Assembly: GCF_002954715.1 (NCBI RefSeq)
Contig: NZ_MSCP01000002.1
Location: 1,555,939-1,619,938 of the forward strand
From: Aliivibrio sifiae
GTDB taxonomy: Bacteria; Pseudomonadota; Gammaproteobacteria; Enterobacterales; Vibrionaceae
Direction: 5' to 3'
Length of the DNA stretch: 64,000 nt
In this document: positions 43,633 through 54,523 of the stretch, piece by piece
Layout of the letters: each line of letters opens with the position of its first letter
How positions within the stretch are numbered: the stretch's first letter is position 1
Position numbers and translations under genes: made by a program
Notes under the pieces: generated by a model
Databases searched by the model: none
What the model was told of the DNA's origin: nothing
What the model saw: only the letters and a program-made list of their open reading frames with translations

Positions 43633-44442
43633 TCATTTATTGTAGTGATTCAACATAAAATTTTCTTTTGTGAGATACTTTTTAGGTGATGTTCCTGTAA
43701 AGTATCGAAACTCCTTAATAAAATGAGACTGATCGTAATAACCATTATCTAAGGCAATATCCACATAATTATTATCTGCATTATTCAACTGCATACGTAA
43801 CGTTGATTGAAATCGTGCTGTACGTTCAAAATACTTGGCATCAACTCCTGTATACAATTTGAATTTACGTTGAAAAGTTCGTTTACTCATATTTACCTCT
43901 AGCTGTAATTCATTGATCCCTCGATAGTTATTTTGATAGTAAGTTCTATCAATAGCCCATGTAATCGCAGACGAAGTTAAAATCCTAGGGTTAACTCTTC
44001 CCATTAGCCATGATTCAAGTAAGCGTATTTTTTCAGCGTAATTAGACTTAATAATAATGCGTTCTATTAATTCTTCTGGTAAAAATTGATACATATCGAT
44101 TATTTGATCAGATAGTTCATCCATAGGAATACCAAAAATAGAATAGCAACCACTAGAACGAAATCTAATAGAAATAAGTTGGCTTTCTCCTATCTTTTTA
44201 AATTTAAACGTCGTTCTTCGTGGACAAATAAGTACACTTTGCCCAGTTAATAATAAATGATGAAATGGTTGTGAAATAACCAATGGACCACCAGTGTTAA
44301 TTAATAACTCAGCTCCCGTCCCTGGAAGAATATCGGGAACATAAGGATGATGTGTACTTTTCCATAACCAATAATGCGCAATAAAAGGTGAAAGTTGTTG
44401 ATTGGGTTTAATACGATTTATATGCAAAATAGTAGCAGCCAA
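43633..44442 (-). CDS. AraC-family transcriptional regulator
   Basis: 269 residues. The N-terminal half is an effector domain of the DUF6597 type (HYWLWKSTHHPYVPDILPGTGAEL), and the C-terminal half holds two helix-turn-helix motifs: NELQLEVNMSKRTFQRKFKLYTG and DIALDNGYYDQSHFIKEFRYFTGTSPKKY, the AraC signature. It follows the DUF6506 gene on the same strand, with a 12-base inverted repeat between them. It may control that gene or itself. Ligand unknown. Confidence 0.9.
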   Translation of the reverse strand: MAATILHINRIKPNQQLSPFIAHYWLWKSTHHPYVPDILPGTGAELLINTGGPLVISQPFHHLLLTGQSVLICPRRTTFKFKKIGESQLISIRFRSSGCYSIFGIPMDELSDQIIDMYQFLPEELIERIIIKSNYAEKIRLLESWLMGRVNPRILTSSAITWAIDRTYYQNNYRGINELQLEVNMSKRTFQRKFKLYTGVDAKYFERTARFQSTLRMQLNNADNNYVDIALDNGYYDQSHFIKEFRYFTGTSPKKYLTKENFMLNHYNK

Positions 44443-44476
44443 ATTATATCCATACGAAATAATAATGATAGTAACT

Positions 44477-44506
44477 CATATTATCATTACAAAAAATGAT
44501 AATATG
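44477..44506. repeat. 12-base inverted repeat upstream of the AraC gene
   Basis: CATATTATCATT (44477-44488) and AATGATAATATG (44495-44506) are perfect complements with a 6-base gap. It lies between the DUF6506 gene and the AraC regulator. There is no T-run, so an operator is as likely as a terminator. Confidence 0.7.
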
Positions 44507-44514
44507 AACAATTA

Positions 44515-44832
44515 TTATTTAGCTATAAATAACGTATCACCACTAACATTATCTAAACAAGGATGGTGATCAAAACGAACAACACCAATTGGAATACGTC
44601 CGGCAACTACTTTAGATATTTCAGCGACTCCTTGATGACCAAAGCCACCACATAATTCAATTGCTTTAATGCCTTCTTTTTCAAGCCCATCTATAGAATC
44701 ACATGCTTCTTGGTAACTGGATACCGCTAGAGTTTTAACATGAACTTCAGGGGTTATCACCCATGAAGAGTTAGAGTTTGCATTCGTTTCTGGTGCAATA
44801 AAAATAAATGCGGCTTTAAATATTGTTGTCAT
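44515..44832 (-). CDS. DUF6506 family protein
   Basis: 105 residues. Recognised as the DUF6506 group by the opening KAAFIFIAPE and the central IKAIELCGGFGHQGVAEISK, ending in VRFDHHP. Short soluble protein with alternating strands and helices; a cysteine (ELCGG) and two histidines (FDHHP) could form a small active or metal site. Function unknown to me. The AraC regulator downstream on the same strand suggests it is regulated by a small molecule. Confidence 0.75.
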   Translation of the reverse strand: MTTIFKAAFIFIAPETNANSNSSWVITPEVHVKTLAVSSYQEACDSIDGLEKEGIKAIELCGGFGHQGVAEISKVVAGRIPIGVVRFDHHPCLDNVSGDTLFIAK

Positions 44833-45031
44833 TTTTCGTTACCTCTGTGTGATTTCCGATGATAATACGAATAATCACACTCGTAATATTGTAGAAATAC
44901 GCCAAATTTAAACAGTTAGACCTAATTAATAATCAACACTGCGCAAATCGAAATTAGATATATTTATATCCAGGAAGCGTAAGTCAAACTCCTCTATTAC
45001 AATATTTTATTATTTATTTGGAAGTGTAAAT

Positions 45032-45832
45032 CTATACTTCAAGATAAGAGCGGATAACACTAAAAACACCCGCATCTTTATTACTTGGAGCCATAAAACG
45101 GGCTGTCTCTTTCACTTTTTGATGTGAGTTTTCCATTGCGTAAGAGTAGTAACTCTCTTGCAGCATTTCTAAATCATTTAAATAATCACCAAAACTCATT
45201 GTCTCTTCAAAACTAAAACCAAGCGTATTTTGTAGATGCTTAATTGCCGCACCTTTCGATGCTTCTGCATTCATAACATCTAGCCAGATCTTAGCACTGA
45301 CTACTACTTGATGACTGCTACCAAAATTAGCATCAAAAGATGGGAAAACAAACTCTTCTGTTCCATCAAAATGACAAATTGCAACTTTGATAAACTCATC
45401 GTCAACCGCAAGAAGATCTTCTACATACTGGCAACGTTGGTAGTATTTTGAAAACTCAGCTAAGGCTTTTGGATCTTGGGTTTCGATGTAGGCTGAGTTT
45501 TTCCCGCAAAGTACAATCTGCGTACCTTCGATTGAACGTGCTGTTTGAATGATGTTAATTATCGACGGTGTGTCCATCGAGCAACTGTATAATTCTTTAC
45601 CTTGATGCATTACTAGCGTGCCATTCTCCGCAATAAACATCATGCGGTCTTTCACTGGCTTGAAGGTTTCTAATAAACTGTAATATTGACGCCCAGAAGC
45701 TGCGGCAAACATGATGTTATTATCTTCCAGTTGTTGATAGATCTCGAAGAAACTTGGATCTAATTGACTATGTTCATTAAGTAGCGTGCCATCCATATCG
45801 GCAGCAATAAATTTTACGTTGTGTTTTGACAT
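45032..45832 (-). CDS. Cof-type HAD-superfamily phosphatase
   Basis: 266 residues, HAD subclass IIB. The nucleophile motif is AADMDGTLLNEH, motif II is in FAAASGRQYYSL, the catalytic lysine is in EASKGAAIKHL and motif IV is MSFGDYLNDLEML. The Cof/YbiV/YidA group dephosphorylates sugar phosphates, FMN or PLP precursors with broad specificity. It is monocistronic. The cap is of the C2 type between motifs II and III. The substrate cannot be set from sequence. Confidence 0.9.
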   Translation of the reverse strand: MSKHNVKFIAADMDGTLLNEHSQLDPSFFEIYQQLEDNNIMFAAASGRQYYSLLETFKPVKDRMMFIAENGTLVMHQGKELYSCSMDTPSIINIIQTARSIEGTQIVLCGKNSAYIETQDPKALAEFSKYYQRCQYVEDLLAVDDEFIKVAICHFDGTEEFVFPSFDANFGSSHQVVVSAKIWLDVMNAEASKGAAIKHLQNTLGFSFEETMSFGDYLNDLEMLQESYYSYAMENSHQKVKETARFMAPSNKDAGVFSVIRSYLEV

Positions 45833-45966
45833 TAATGGGTACTCTGAGAAAAGAAAATTAAATGCGTGGAGTCATATGAGAAAGGTCGAGTATATACCTT
45901 CGTATTCTTTGCTTCGAACGGATCGCATTCAAAATGAGATCTTAATATCAAGAAGCACCAAAACAA

Positions 45967-45989
45967 AAAGGAGCCACGAAGGCTCCTTT
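45967..45989 (-). terminator. Terminator of the RND pump operon
   Basis: AAAGGAGCC pairs perfectly with GGCTCCTTT across a 5-base loop, with TTTTTGTTTT following on the minus strand. Confidence 0.9.
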
Positions 45990-46014
45990 GATAACTATTA
46001 ATTAAGACAATGAT

Positions 46015-49000
46015 TTACTCATCATCAATTGGAACTAGCTTAGTACTGCCGCCATGGAGTTTCTCACGACGACGCTGTACCATGGCATAGAAACCAGGGA
46101 TAAGTAACGTACCTACCAGTAGCACGCACAGTAAGCCGCCAATCAATGACACACCTAACGAGTTTTGACTGATGTAACCAGCACCCGATGCAAATACCAA
46201 TGGCAAAATACCTAAGATGAATGACCACGATGTCATGTTTACCGCGCGGAATCGTAAACGGCCACCATTCACCGATGCGTTATCTAAATCAGTCTCTTTC
46301 TCTTCTCGCTCATTTTTAGCAAATTCCACAATCAAAATCGCATTTTTAGCTGCCAAGGCAATTAAGAGAACCAAACCAATTTGAGCGTATAGATTCAATG
46401 GCATTCCGGCTAAATTCAAGGCAACAAAGGAACCTAACGTTGCAACCGGAACCACAAGAATAATCGCCAGAGGAATACTCCAACTCTCATATTGTGCCAC
46501 CATAAACAAATAGATGAAGATCAGCGCTAAGGCGAACGCATAAATCGCTTGGTTACCCGCTTTTACTTCTTGGTAAGCCATACCTGTCCACTCGTATTGG
46601 TAACCATGAGGAAGCACCTCAGCGGCAACACGCTCCATCGCAGCAATCGCATCACCACTTGAATACCCTTCCGCAGGTTGGCCTTGAATAACGGCTGAAC
46701 GATACATGTTATAACGCCACGCTACATCAGGTTCAAATACCGTGTCATAAGTCACTAATGTACTTAGAGGTACCATTTGACCAGAGCTTGCACGCACGTG
46801 GAATTTATCCAAATCGTCCATACTGCTGCGATATTCACTGTCCGCCTGCATGGTTACTCGGAAGTTCTTACCAAACATAGTGAAATCATTAACGTACATC
46901 GACCCCAAATTGCCTTGCAGTGTTTGGAAGATAGAACCTAATGAAACCCCTAATTGCTTTGCTTTTTCACGATCAATATCCACATAGTAATGCGGAACGT
47001 TGGCACGGAATGTACTGAAAGTATATTGGATTTCAGGCTGCTGATTAGCAGTCTGGATCATCTCATTCATTACGTTAGCTAAATCGGTACGATTACGACC
47101 TAACGTATCTTCTAAGACAAATTCAAAACCAGAAGCTGCTCCCATCCCCGGAACCGCTGGCGCACCCATTGCAAAGATCACCGCTTCTGGTAGTTCCATT
47201 GCTGCACGGCCGTTGATACGATTTGTAATAGCAAATGAAGAGTTATCCCCTTCCATATCATTACGTGCATCCCACGGTTTTAATTTCACAAACAAAGACG
47301 CACCATTTGATGCAGCAGCACCAGTTAAGAATGCATAGCCATTTGCAACGGTAACACCATCAACGCCTTGCTCTTGCTCTACAATCTCTAGTAATTTTGC
47401 AGACACTTCTTCAGTACGAGATAGAGATGCTGAATCTGGTAACTGCACGTTAACCAATAAGATCCCTTTATCTTCTTGAGGAACAAAGGCTGTAGAGGTA
47501 TTTTTTGCAAGGTAAGTTACCGAGCCAAGAGCCACAGCAAAGAACATCATCAGGATCATTGTTTTTCGAACAAAGAAGCCTGCAATTTCACCGTATTTAT
47601 TAGTTACATTATCCAAACCACGGTTGAACGCTTTAAACCAACGAGCCGTATTATCTCCGCCCTGTTTCAGCACCAAAGAACATAATGCAGGAGAAAGCGT
47701 TAACGCATTAATTGACGAAATAACAACAGCAATACAGATGGTTAATGCGAACTGGCGATACATAATGCCTGTAATACCGGGAAGCATAGCGACAGGAATA
47801 AACACCGCAAGCAGTACCAATGTAGAAGTAACAATCGGTCCTGTAACTTCTTTCATTGCCATTAAGGTGGCTTTTCTAGGGCTTAACGAAGGGTTACGCT
47901 TCATGATGGTATCGACGTTTTCGATAACCAAAATAGCATCATCCACCACGATACCAATCGCTAGGATCAAACCAAATAACGTCACGGTATTGATCGTGAA
48001 TCCCGTCATTAGCATCACAGCAAACGTACCAATTAACGAGACTGGGATTGCGACGACAGGAATTAAGGTTGCACGTGCGCTGCCTAAGAACAGATACGTT
48101 ACCGCTATTACTAATAAAATCGCTTCAATTAGCGTTTTAATAACCCCTTTAATTGATTCTGCAACAAACAAGGTGGTGTCATAACTGGTTTCATACGACA
48201 TTCCTTCAGGGAAGGTTACGCTGAGTTTATCTAGCATCTCCATCACCGCTTTACCACTTTCCAATGCGTTTGCATCCGATTGCAGAGAAAGCGTTACGAT
48301 AGACGCATCTTGACCTCTAAATTGACCATTACCATCGTAGAATTTTTTACCTAACTCTACACGTGCAATGTCTTTTAGATAAACTGATGAACCGTCGTTA
48401 TTGGCACGAAGTACCACATTTTCAAACTCTTCAACCGACTCTAAACGTCCTTTTGTCACCAAGTTAAACTGCACATCTTGCGCGCTTGCATAAGGTGCAG
48501 CACCAATTTTACCCGCAGCAACTTGTACGTTTTGTTCCGCCAATGAAGCATGAACATCAGAGGTGGTTAATCCTAAGTTGGTCATTTTGTCAGGATCTAG
48601 CCAAACACGCATTGCGTATTCACCACCACCAATAACCCCAACTTCACTTATTCCAGTAACACGTGCTAATTGATCTTTAATGTTCAAATTTACATAGTTA
48701 ACCAAAAACTGATCATCGTATTTTCCATCAGGAGAATAGAAGTTCAGCACCATTAACAAGTCAGGCGAACGCTTCTTAACTGTCACGCCAACCATTCGAA
48801 CTTCTTGTGGCAGTTTAGATTCTATCTGCGCCACGCGGTTCTGAACGTTAACCTGAGCCATATCTGGGTCAGTACCCACATCAAAGGTTACGTTCAGAGA
48901 GTACGATCCGTCATTGGCACTTTTAGAAGACATATAAATCATGTTTTCAACGCCGTTGACCGAGGTTTCTATCGGGTCGGCAATGGCTTGCTCTACCACC

Positions 49001-49167
49001 TCTGCACTTGCTCCTGTGTAGTAAGCATTTACGCTTACTGAAGGCGGACTTATTTTTGGGTATTCCGCCACAGGAAGAATAGCGAGTGCGATAGCTCCGG
49101 CAAGAGTGAGTATGATAGAAATAACCAGAGCAAATTTAGGACGCTGTATAAAAAATCGACTTAACAT
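46015..49167 (-). CDS. RND multidrug efflux transporter, AcrB-type (HAE1)
   Basis: 1050 residues. It starts [20 protein letters not shown] and has the central membrane motif [14 protein letters not shown], with the paired aspartates of the proton path, and about twelve helices with two large periplasmic loops, as in AcrB/MexB. It exports drugs, bile or dyes as a trimer with the adaptor encoded one base upstream. No outer-membrane channel gene is adjacent, so a TolC from elsewhere is expected. It could be one of the Vibrio Vex/Vme pumps, but I cannot tell which. Confidence 0.95.
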   Translation of the reverse strand: MLSRFFIQRPKFALVISIILTLAGAIALAILPVAEYPKISPPSVSVNAYYTGASAEVVEQAIADPIETSVNGVENMIYMSSKSANDGSYSLNVTFDVGTDPDMAQVNVQNRVAQIESKLPQEVRMVGVTVKKRSPDLLMVLNFYSPDGKYDDQFLVNYVNLNIKDQLARVTGISEVGVIGGGEYAMRVWLDPDKMTNLGLTTSDVHASLAEQNVQVAAGKIGAAPYASAQDVQFNLVTKGRLESVEEFENVVLRANNDGSSVYLKDIARVELGKKFYDGNGQFRGQDASIVTLSLQSDANALESGKAVMEMLDKLSVTFPEGMSYETSYDTTLFVAESIKGVIKTLIEAILLVIAVTYLFLGSARATLIPVVAIPVSLIGTFAVMLMTGFTINTVTLFGLILAIGIVVDDAILVIENVDTIMKRNPSLSPRKATLMAMKEVTGPIVTSTLVLLAVFIPVAMLPGITGIMYRQFALTICIAVVISSINALTLSPALCSLVLKQGGDNTARWFKAFNRGLDNVTNKYGEIAGFFVRKTMILMMFFAVALGSVTYLAKNTSTAFVPQEDKGILLVNVQLPDSASLSRTEEVSAKLLEIVEQEQGVDGVTVANGYAFLTGAAASNGASLFVKLKPWDARNDMEGDNSSFAITNRINGRAAMELPEAVIFAMGAPAVPGMGAASGFEFVLEDTLGRNRTDLANVMNEMIQTANQQPEIQYTFSTFRANVPHYYVDIDREKAKQLGVSLGSIFQTLQGNLGSMYVNDFTMFGKNFRVTMQADSEYRSSMDDLDKFHVRASSGQMVPLSTLVTYDTVFEPDVAWRYNMYRSAVIQGQPAEGYSSGDAIAAMERVAAEVLPHGYQYEWTGMAYQEVKAGNQAIYAFALALIFIYLFMVAQYESWSIPLAIILVVPVATLGSFVALNLAGMPLNLYAQIGLVLLIALAAKNAILIVEFAKNEREEKETDLDNASVNGGRLRFRAVNMTSWSFILGILPLVFASGAGYISQNSLGVSLIGGLLCVLLVGTLLIPGFYAMVQRRREKLHGGSTKLVPIDDE

Positions 49168-49168
49168 A

Positions 49169-50287
49169 TTAAGACCCCGTGTTCTCTAGACGAACCTGAA
49201 CTCCGTTTCTTACACGTTGTAATCCTTTCACTAACACTTGTTCATTTGCTTCTAAACCCGAGTTAATAATCACGCCTTCTGGTAATTGTTTACCGAGCGT
49301 AACATTGCGTCTTTCAACAATATTTCCTTCTGTTAATACCATGACAAAACTGCCTTCTAAATCACTCTGTACTGCTCGTCTTGGTGTCACAACAACTTCA
49401 GTGGGTGTTTTTTCACGTAGATTTACATTGATATGCTGGCCAGGTAAAAGCGTATAATCCGGGTTATCTACCAATGCTCTAAGTGTTAATGTACCCGTAG
49501 TTTGATCTATTCGGTTACTAATGTAATCAATCTTACCTAGGTGTTTATACTCTTCACCATTTTCAAGATTAAGCACAACTTCAACTTGGTTAGACGCACC
49601 AGAACCATCGCCTTTTACTTGATCAATACCCATCAATAAACGCTCACGCTCACTGATAGTAAATCGAGTTTGAATTGGGTCTAAACTAACTAAGGTAGTT
49701 AATGGACCAGAAGCAGAGGAAACTAAATCACCAATACTGACTTTACTGTCGCTGATACGGCCAGAGAATGGCGCAACGATAGTCGTATATGAAAGGTTAA
49801 CTTCAGCAAGGTTTAATTGTGCTTTAGCCGATTCAACTTGTGCTTCACCACTGAGTAGTTGAGCCGTTAAGCCATCAAATTCAGCTTGGCTAATATTACC
49901 TTTTGGTAGCAGATTTTTACCACGTTTAAAATCAAGCTGTGCTTTCTTTAATGCTGCATTAGCTTGAGTAATTCCGGCTTTAGCGTTAGCAACTTGGGCT
50001 TGGAAAGAAGAAGGATCTATTTGAAATAAAACATCGCCCTTATTGACCATTTGGCCTTCTTTGAACGAACGAGACTGAATGTAGCCAGAAACGTGAGCAA
50101 CAATAGAGGCATCTTCCATTGCTTCGATACGACCAATATAGGTTTTGCCTTGTTGATATTGAACGGACTCAACGGTATGAGCAGCAACTAAAGGGGCTTG
50201 AGGTGCATTTTTATTGGTGGCTTCGTCACTGCAACCAACCAATAAGGCAGCGCTAACTAAAGAAGCAAGAAGTGTTTTTGATTTCAT
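49169..50287 (-). CDS. RND periplasmic adaptor (AcrA-type) lipoprotein
   Basis: 372 residues. The signal carries a lipobox, LLVGC (Cys19), so it is anchored to the inner membrane by lipid. The lipoyl part reads [20 protein letters not shown] and [10 protein letters not shown], then a helical hairpin, the barrel ([20 protein letters not shown]) and a C-terminal domain ending with [14 protein letters not shown]. It bridges the RND pump (one base downstream) to an outer channel. Upstream of the start is a perfect 12-base inverted repeat. Confidence 0.93.
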   Translation of the reverse strand: MKSKTLLASLVSAALLVGCSDEATNKNAPQAPLVAAHTVESVQYQQGKTYIGRIEAMEDASIVAHVSGYIQSRSFKEGQMVNKGDVLFQIDPSSFQAQVANAKAGITQANAALKKAQLDFKRGKNLLPKGNISQAEFDGLTAQLLSGEAQVESAKAQLNLAEVNLSYTTIVAPFSGRISDSKVSIGDLVSSASGPLTTLVSLDPIQTRFTISERERLLMGIDQVKGDGSGASNQVEVVLNLENGEEYKHLGKIDYISNRIDQTTGTLTLRALVDNPDYTLLPGQHINVNLREKTPTEVVVTPRRAVQSDLEGSFVMVLTEGNIVERRNVTLGKQLPEGVIINSGLEANEQVLVKGLQRVRNGVQVRLENTGS

Positions 50288-50295
50288 AAAATAAC

Positions 50296-50335
50296 CATTT
50301 AACTGTCGAATTACAGGTATTCTGACAGTTAAATG
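50296..50335 (-). promoter_or_regulatory. Inverted repeat upstream of the RND pump operon
   Basis: CATTTAACTGTC (50296-50307) and GACAGTTAAATG (50324-50335) are perfectly complementary with a 16-base gap. The near arm ends 9 bases before the adaptor start codon, so it may be an operator or a leader hairpin covering the ribosome-binding site. No regulator gene is adjacent. Confidence 0.65.
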
Positions 50336-50464
50336 ATTGAAATTATTCGATTAAAATTAGAGAGATTGTTACTGAATGTGTCTGTAATTTACGTTGAGTC
50401 AAATTTAGAAACAGTTCACAACTAACTTATTGATATATAATAAATTTCGTCTAATTCTAAAAGC

Positions 50465-51463
50465 TTACAAATTTACATTCGCTTGGAATGTCCATGCCAC
50501 AAAACGACTGATTTTATGACCTTGTGCCATATCGACAGTCTTAATAGTTTTTACACCTAATCGAGCAAGCTCTTGATACAATGCATCTACGTTTTCTTTC
50601 TTAGAGATCAATGTCGTAAACCATTGGACTTGCAGTGCAAACTCACAACTCTCTTTTGCCATTTGAGTAATGAACGCTAGCTCACCACCTTCACACCAAA
50701 GCTCTGCTTTTTGCCCACCGAAATTTAATTTTTTCACGCCTTTTAATTCATTATAAGCGTGGCCTTTCTTCGATTTGCTCGTTGCTAAGTTCTGCTGTTT
50801 ACGCTCTGATCCTGCCGTTGCTTCTTCTTCTGATGCATGGAATGGAGGGTTACACATCGTGAACGCAAATTCGTCTTGTGGCTTAATAATACCTCTAAAG
50901 ATATTCTCTTCATTCTTTTGCTGACGACACTCAATGCCCTTTTTCAAGCTTGGGTTGTTGTTGGCAATAAATGAGGCCATTTTCAGAGCTTGAACATCAA
51001 TATCTGAACCAACAAAGCTCCATTGGTATTCACGGTGACCAAGAATTGGGTATACGCAGTTAGCACCAACACCAACGTCTAAACCACGAACATGCTTACC
51101 TGTTGGGATCTCACCTTCATTCGTAATTGCCAATAGATCGGCAATATTATGAATGTAATCTGCACGACCAGGAATTGGTGGACAAAGGTAACCTTCAGGA
51201 ATATCCCAAAATGGAACATCGTAGAAATGAGCTAATAATGCTTTGTTCAATGCTTTAACAGCAAGAGGATCTGAAAAGTTGATTGATTCATTACCATATT
51301 GATTCGTTTCAACAAATGCTTTCAGTTCAGGAGACGTCGCAATCAGCGCAGGAAAATCATAACTTGCATTATGTTTATTGCGAGGATGCATAGATTTTTT
51401 AATCGGAGCTTCGTTATTATTCTTAGATGCCGCTTGATTTTTTGAAAAATGAGAATGAGACAT
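50465..51463 (-). CDS. rlmF: 23S rRNA (adenine-1618-N6)-methyltransferase RlmF
   Basis: 332 residues. The class I methyltransferase motif I is [16 protein letters not shown] and the catalytic motif is MCNPPFHAS, the NPPF form of N6-adenine methyltransferases. The [10 protein letters not shown] region and length fit RlmF (YbiN), which methylates A1618 of 23S rRNA using S-adenosylmethionine. An N-terminal basic tail ([20 protein letters not shown]) is predicted to be disordered. It is alone on the strand, divergent from nothing close by. Confidence 0.92.
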   Translation of the reverse strand: MSHSHFSKNQAASKNNNEAPIKKSMHPRNKHNASYDFPALIATSPELKAFVETNQYGNESINFSDPLAVKALNKALLAHFYDVPFWDIPEGYLCPPIPGRADYIHNIADLLAITNEGEIPTGKHVRGLDVGVGANCVYPILGHREYQWSFVGSDIDVQALKMASFIANNNPSLKKGIECRQQKNEENIFRGIIKPQDEFAFTMCNPPFHASEEEATAGSERKQQNLATSKSKKGHAYNELKGVKKLNFGGQKAELWCEGGELAFITQMAKESCEFALQVQWFTTLISKKENVDALYQELARLGVKTIKTVDMAQGHKISRFVAWTFQANVNL

Positions 51464-51573
51464 GTGAACTCAATGGTAATAAATAATGGCGGATATAATA
51501 GCTTATCTTCAGCATAATTACTTTAAATAACGTCGATAAAACTACGTGAAATAATACTCTTTGATGCATAAAA

Positions 51574-51607
51574 AAAGCATCAAATACACACTGGCATTTG
51601 ATGCTTT
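51574..51607 (-). terminator. Terminator of yibL
   Basis: AAAGCATCAAAT pairs perfectly with ATTTGATGCTTT across a 10-base loop; on the minus strand a long T-run follows. Confidence 0.9.
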
Positions 51608-51635
51608 CTACTAAGTTTAGAAATAAGTTACGACA

Positions 51636-51992
51636 TTAGAATGCTTGAGGAGCAAAACCTGTCATTTCTTTAAGACCAAGCTCTCTGCCTAACGCAGTCA
51701 TTGGGTGAACAACAACTAGACCGCGAACTGATTTCTTCAGTTTGCCCATGTCTGCTTGCTCTGCTTTGGTAATTGCACGTTTGAATTCAAGGTTACGAAC
51801 TTCTGTTCCTTTACTCCCTGTTTCAAATTGCTTTTTACCATTTAATTTTGCTACTTTCTTTTCTAGCGTTTGGATTTCATGCAAAAACTGTTTAACGACA
51901 GGTTGATCATCACGCTTTTGAGCAGCATCTAAACGGTGCTTGCAACGATCTAAACGGTTATGAATTTTTTGCAGTTCTTCTTTTACACTCAT
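51636..51992 (-). CDS. yibL: YibL-like ribosome-associated protein
   Basis: 118 residues. Recognised as the YibL family (about 120 residues): MSVKEELQKIHNRLDRCKHR at the N-terminus, a coiled-coil part, then a basic central stretch and the tail LGREMGLK-like LGRELGLKEMTGFAPQAF. YibL is reported as ribosome-associated in E. coli; its role is unclear. A longer frame begins at 52094, but AAAGGT sits 7-8 bases before the ATG at 51992 and gives the family length. It is divergent from arfB across 86 bases. Confidence 0.85.
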   Translation of the reverse strand: MSVKEELQKIHNRLDRCKHRLDAAQKRDDQPVVKQFLHEIQTLEKKVAKLNGKKQFETGSKGTEVRNLEFKRAITKAEQADMGKLKKSVRGLVVVHPMTALGRELGLKEMTGFAPQAF

Positions 51993-52078
51993 GAAATTAC
52001 CTTTGTATTGAAAATGGTGCGTATCGACGCTACCTGATAGTATACCCTCTAATAGAAGTTCGATCATAGGTTTATTAC

Positions 52079-52492
52079 ATGTTAACCATTTCAAATTACG
52101 TTCAGTTAGCCAGTTGGGAAATTGAACTCACCGCGATTAGAGCACAAGGTGCGGGTGGTCAAAATGTCAATAAAGTCTCTAGTGCAATCCATTTACGCTT
52201 TGATATTAATAGTTCAACACTTCCTCCTTTCTATAAAGAACGACTGTTAAAAATGAAAGACAGTCGTATCACGAAGGAAGGTGTCATTGTTATTAAGGCT
52301 CAGCAATTTAGAACACAAGAGAAAAACAAAGAAGACGCACTTGAGCGTTTAAAAGTATTGATCCAATCCGCGGCTGAAACTCAAAAAGCACGCCGAGAAA
52401 CCAAACCCACTCGCAGTTCTCAACGTAAACGTGTGGATAATAAAACACAACGCGGCCAAACTAAAAGCATGAGAAAGAAGGTAGATTACTAA
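52079..52492 (+). CDS. arfB: Alternative ribosome-rescue factor ArfB
   Basis: 137 residues. The catalytic GGQ motif is at 26-28 (AQGAGGQNVNKVSSAIHLRF), the hydrolase core of class I release factors without the codon-recognition domains, and the C-terminus is a strongly basic tail (RRETKPTRSSQRKRV) that inserts in the empty mRNA channel. It releases peptides from stalled ribosomes. The stop overlaps the start of the helicase gene by one base (TAATG), so the two are co-translated. The length is normal for ArfB (YaeJ, 140). Confidence 0.93.
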   Translation: MLTISNYVQLASWEIELTAIRAQGAGGQNVNKVSSAIHLRFDINSSTLPPFYKERLLKMKDSRITKEGVIVIKAQQFRTQEKNKEDALERLKVLIQSAAETQKARRETKPTRSSQRKRVDNKTQRGQTKSMRKKVDY

Positions 52493-54411
52493 TGACATAC
52501 CAGCAGACATTAAAAGACGTATTTGGTTTTGACTCTCTAAGAGGTGGCCAGCAACACGTTATTGAAAAAGTACTCAATGGTCATTCGTCTGCTGCTATCT
52601 TTCCGACAGGCTCAGGAAAGTCATTATGCTACCAATTGCCTGCACTTTTATTACCCAATCTAACGTTGGTTATTTCACCCTTACTTGCTTTGATGAAAGA
52701 TCAAATTTCATTTTTAAAAAGCAAAGGCATTGCCGCCGCATCAATTGATTCAACTCAAACTAGAGAAGAGACTCAAGCGATACTGCAAGGGGTACGAAAT
52801 GGCGAAATTAAAATTTTGATGATCTCAGTAGAGCGCTTAAAGAACGAGCGTTTTCGTCAGTTTATCGCTCAAATCAATATTTCATTATTGGTCGTCGATG
52901 AAGCACACTGTATCTCTGAGTGGGGCCACAATTTTAGACCCGATTATCTTAAACTACCTCAAGACAGAGAAGCATTAAATATCCCAAACGTCTTGTTATT
53001 AACGGCAACGGCAACGCCTGCAGTTATTGAAGATATGAGTAAAAAATTCAAAATAGATAAAGACGATATTGTCATTACTGGTTTTTATCGCCCTAATTTA
53101 GATATTTCAATTATTCCTGTGGAAGAAGAGCAAAAACGTTCTGCTTTATTTGCCACATTACAACAAAGACCAAACCAACCAAGTATCGTTTATGTCACGC
53201 TACAACAAACAGCTGAGAATGTGGGTCAATGGCTTCAAAGCAATGGCATTCAAGCCAAAGCCTATCATGCAGGTCTGAAACACGATATCAGGGAAGACAT
53301 TCAACATAAATTCATGCATGGTGAACTTAACTGTATTGTCGCCACCATAGCATTTGGAATGGGTGTCGATAAATCGGATATTCGTCAAGTTATTCACTTT
53401 GATTTACCTAAATCAATTGAAAACTATTCACAAGAAATTGGACGTGCGGGTCGAGATGGTAACCCATCTTTTTGTACCGTGCTTGCCAATACTTCTGGAC
53501 TGAATGTTTTAGAAAACTTTGTTTATGGAGATACACCAGACAGAGAAGCGATTCAATATGTATTGGATGATATCTATAAATCTTCTGATACATGGGAAAC
53601 CCAATTACTACGCTTATCTAAAGACAGTAATGTTCGCCAACTCCCATTAAAAACACTGTTAGTTTATTTGGAACTCAAGAAAATAATCCAAGCTAAATAC
53701 AGTTATTATGCAGATTATCGATTTAAAACCTTAATTCCAGTGAATGATATTATTGGTAAATTCCAAACTGAACGCCAGTATTTTGTATCCACAGTTTTTC
53801 AGTGTTCTCCAAAATCAAGAACATGGCACACAGTGGATTTTGATGCGCTTTGGATTGGTTACCAAGCTGAACGTAAGCGTGTCATTGCAGCATTAGATTA
53901 CTTTCACGAACAAGGTTGGATAGAGCTTGAAAGTAAGTTAATGACTGAAGTTTACCAAGTATTAAATAAAGTAGAGAGCACTCACGTACTTTCTCAAGAA
54001 CAACATCAGCTGTTCAAAAATAAAGAAGAAAGTGAAATTAATCGTATTCATGCCATGCTCGATTTCTTTGAAACAAAGACATGTTTAAGCCATTCCTTAG
54101 CGAATTACTTTGCTGATTTTAACGCACCAGTACAATGCGGCCATTGTTCAGCTTGTCGTTCTGAAGGCGCTCATTTACCAAGAAATAATTTTGTCTTTGT
54201 GGCAGATGACGAACAAGTAAAAAATTGGTGTCAAGAATTACAAAATGGCAGTAAAGAACCTCTTGCCAATGCTGTTTTTGCTCGTTTCTTATGTGGAATA
54301 CCAACACCTTTAACGACAAAAATTAAAGCGAATAAAATGCAAGGATACGCGAAATTTGAATCTCAACCATTTTTTGAGGTACTCGAATTAGTCGGAAAAT
54401 TAAACGGATAA
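52492..54411 (+). CDS. RecQ-family ATP-dependent DNA helicase
   Basis: 639 residues. Walker A TGSGKSLCYQLPA, motif II VVDEAHCISEWGH and the conserved FRPDYLKL, then motifs IV-VI (IAFGMGVDKSDIRQVIHFDLP, SYSQEIGRAGRDG-like NYSQEIGRAGRDG) are intact. The RecQ zinc site lies near the C-terminus (CGHCSACRS). I see no HRDC domain after it, so it differs from house-keeping RecQ and is likely the second RecQ-type helicase of vibrios. It unwinds 3'-5'. Its start overlaps the arfB stop. Confidence 0.9.
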   Translation: MTYQQTLKDVFGFDSLRGGQQHVIEKVLNGHSSAAIFPTGSGKSLCYQLPALLLPNLTLVISPLLALMKDQISFLKSKGIAAASIDSTQTREETQAILQGVRNGEIKILMISVERLKNERFRQFIAQINISLLVVDEAHCISEWGHNFRPDYLKLPQDREALNIPNVLLLTATATPAVIEDMSKKFKIDKDDIVITGFYRPNLDISIIPVEEEQKRSALFATLQQRPNQPSIVYVTLQQTAENVGQWLQSNGIQAKAYHAGLKHDIREDIQHKFMHGELNCIVATIAFGMGVDKSDIRQVIHFDLPKSIENYSQEIGRAGRDGNPSFCTVLANTSGLNVLENFVYGDTPDREAIQYVLDDIYKSSDTWETQLLRLSKDSNVRQLPLKTLLVYLELKKIIQAKYSYYADYRFKTLIPVNDIIGKFQTERQYFVSTVFQCSPKSRTWHTVDFDALWIGYQAERKRVIAALDYFHEQGWIELESKLMTEVYQVLNKVESTHVLSQEQHQLFKNKEESEINRIHAMLDFFETKTCLSHSLANYFADFNAPVQCGHCSACRSEGAHLPRNNFVFVADDEQVKNWCQELQNGSKEPLANAVFARFLCGIPTPLTTKIKANKMQGYAKFESQPFFEVLELVGKLNG

Positions 54412-54523
54412 TTTATAAACTGTGAGCGTGTTGGCACTTATTACACATTTCGTGAACCCCATACGCTATAAGTGATAATGTTCTTTCTTAATGCTGAGAA
54501 TTCAGCACCTATTGGGAGAGAAT

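Noticed and set aside
47624..48184. 186-codon open frame on the plus strand within the RND pump gene
   Set aside because: It is the antisense shadow of a clearly coding gene; its composition follows the reverse complement of the pump helices and it has no motif.
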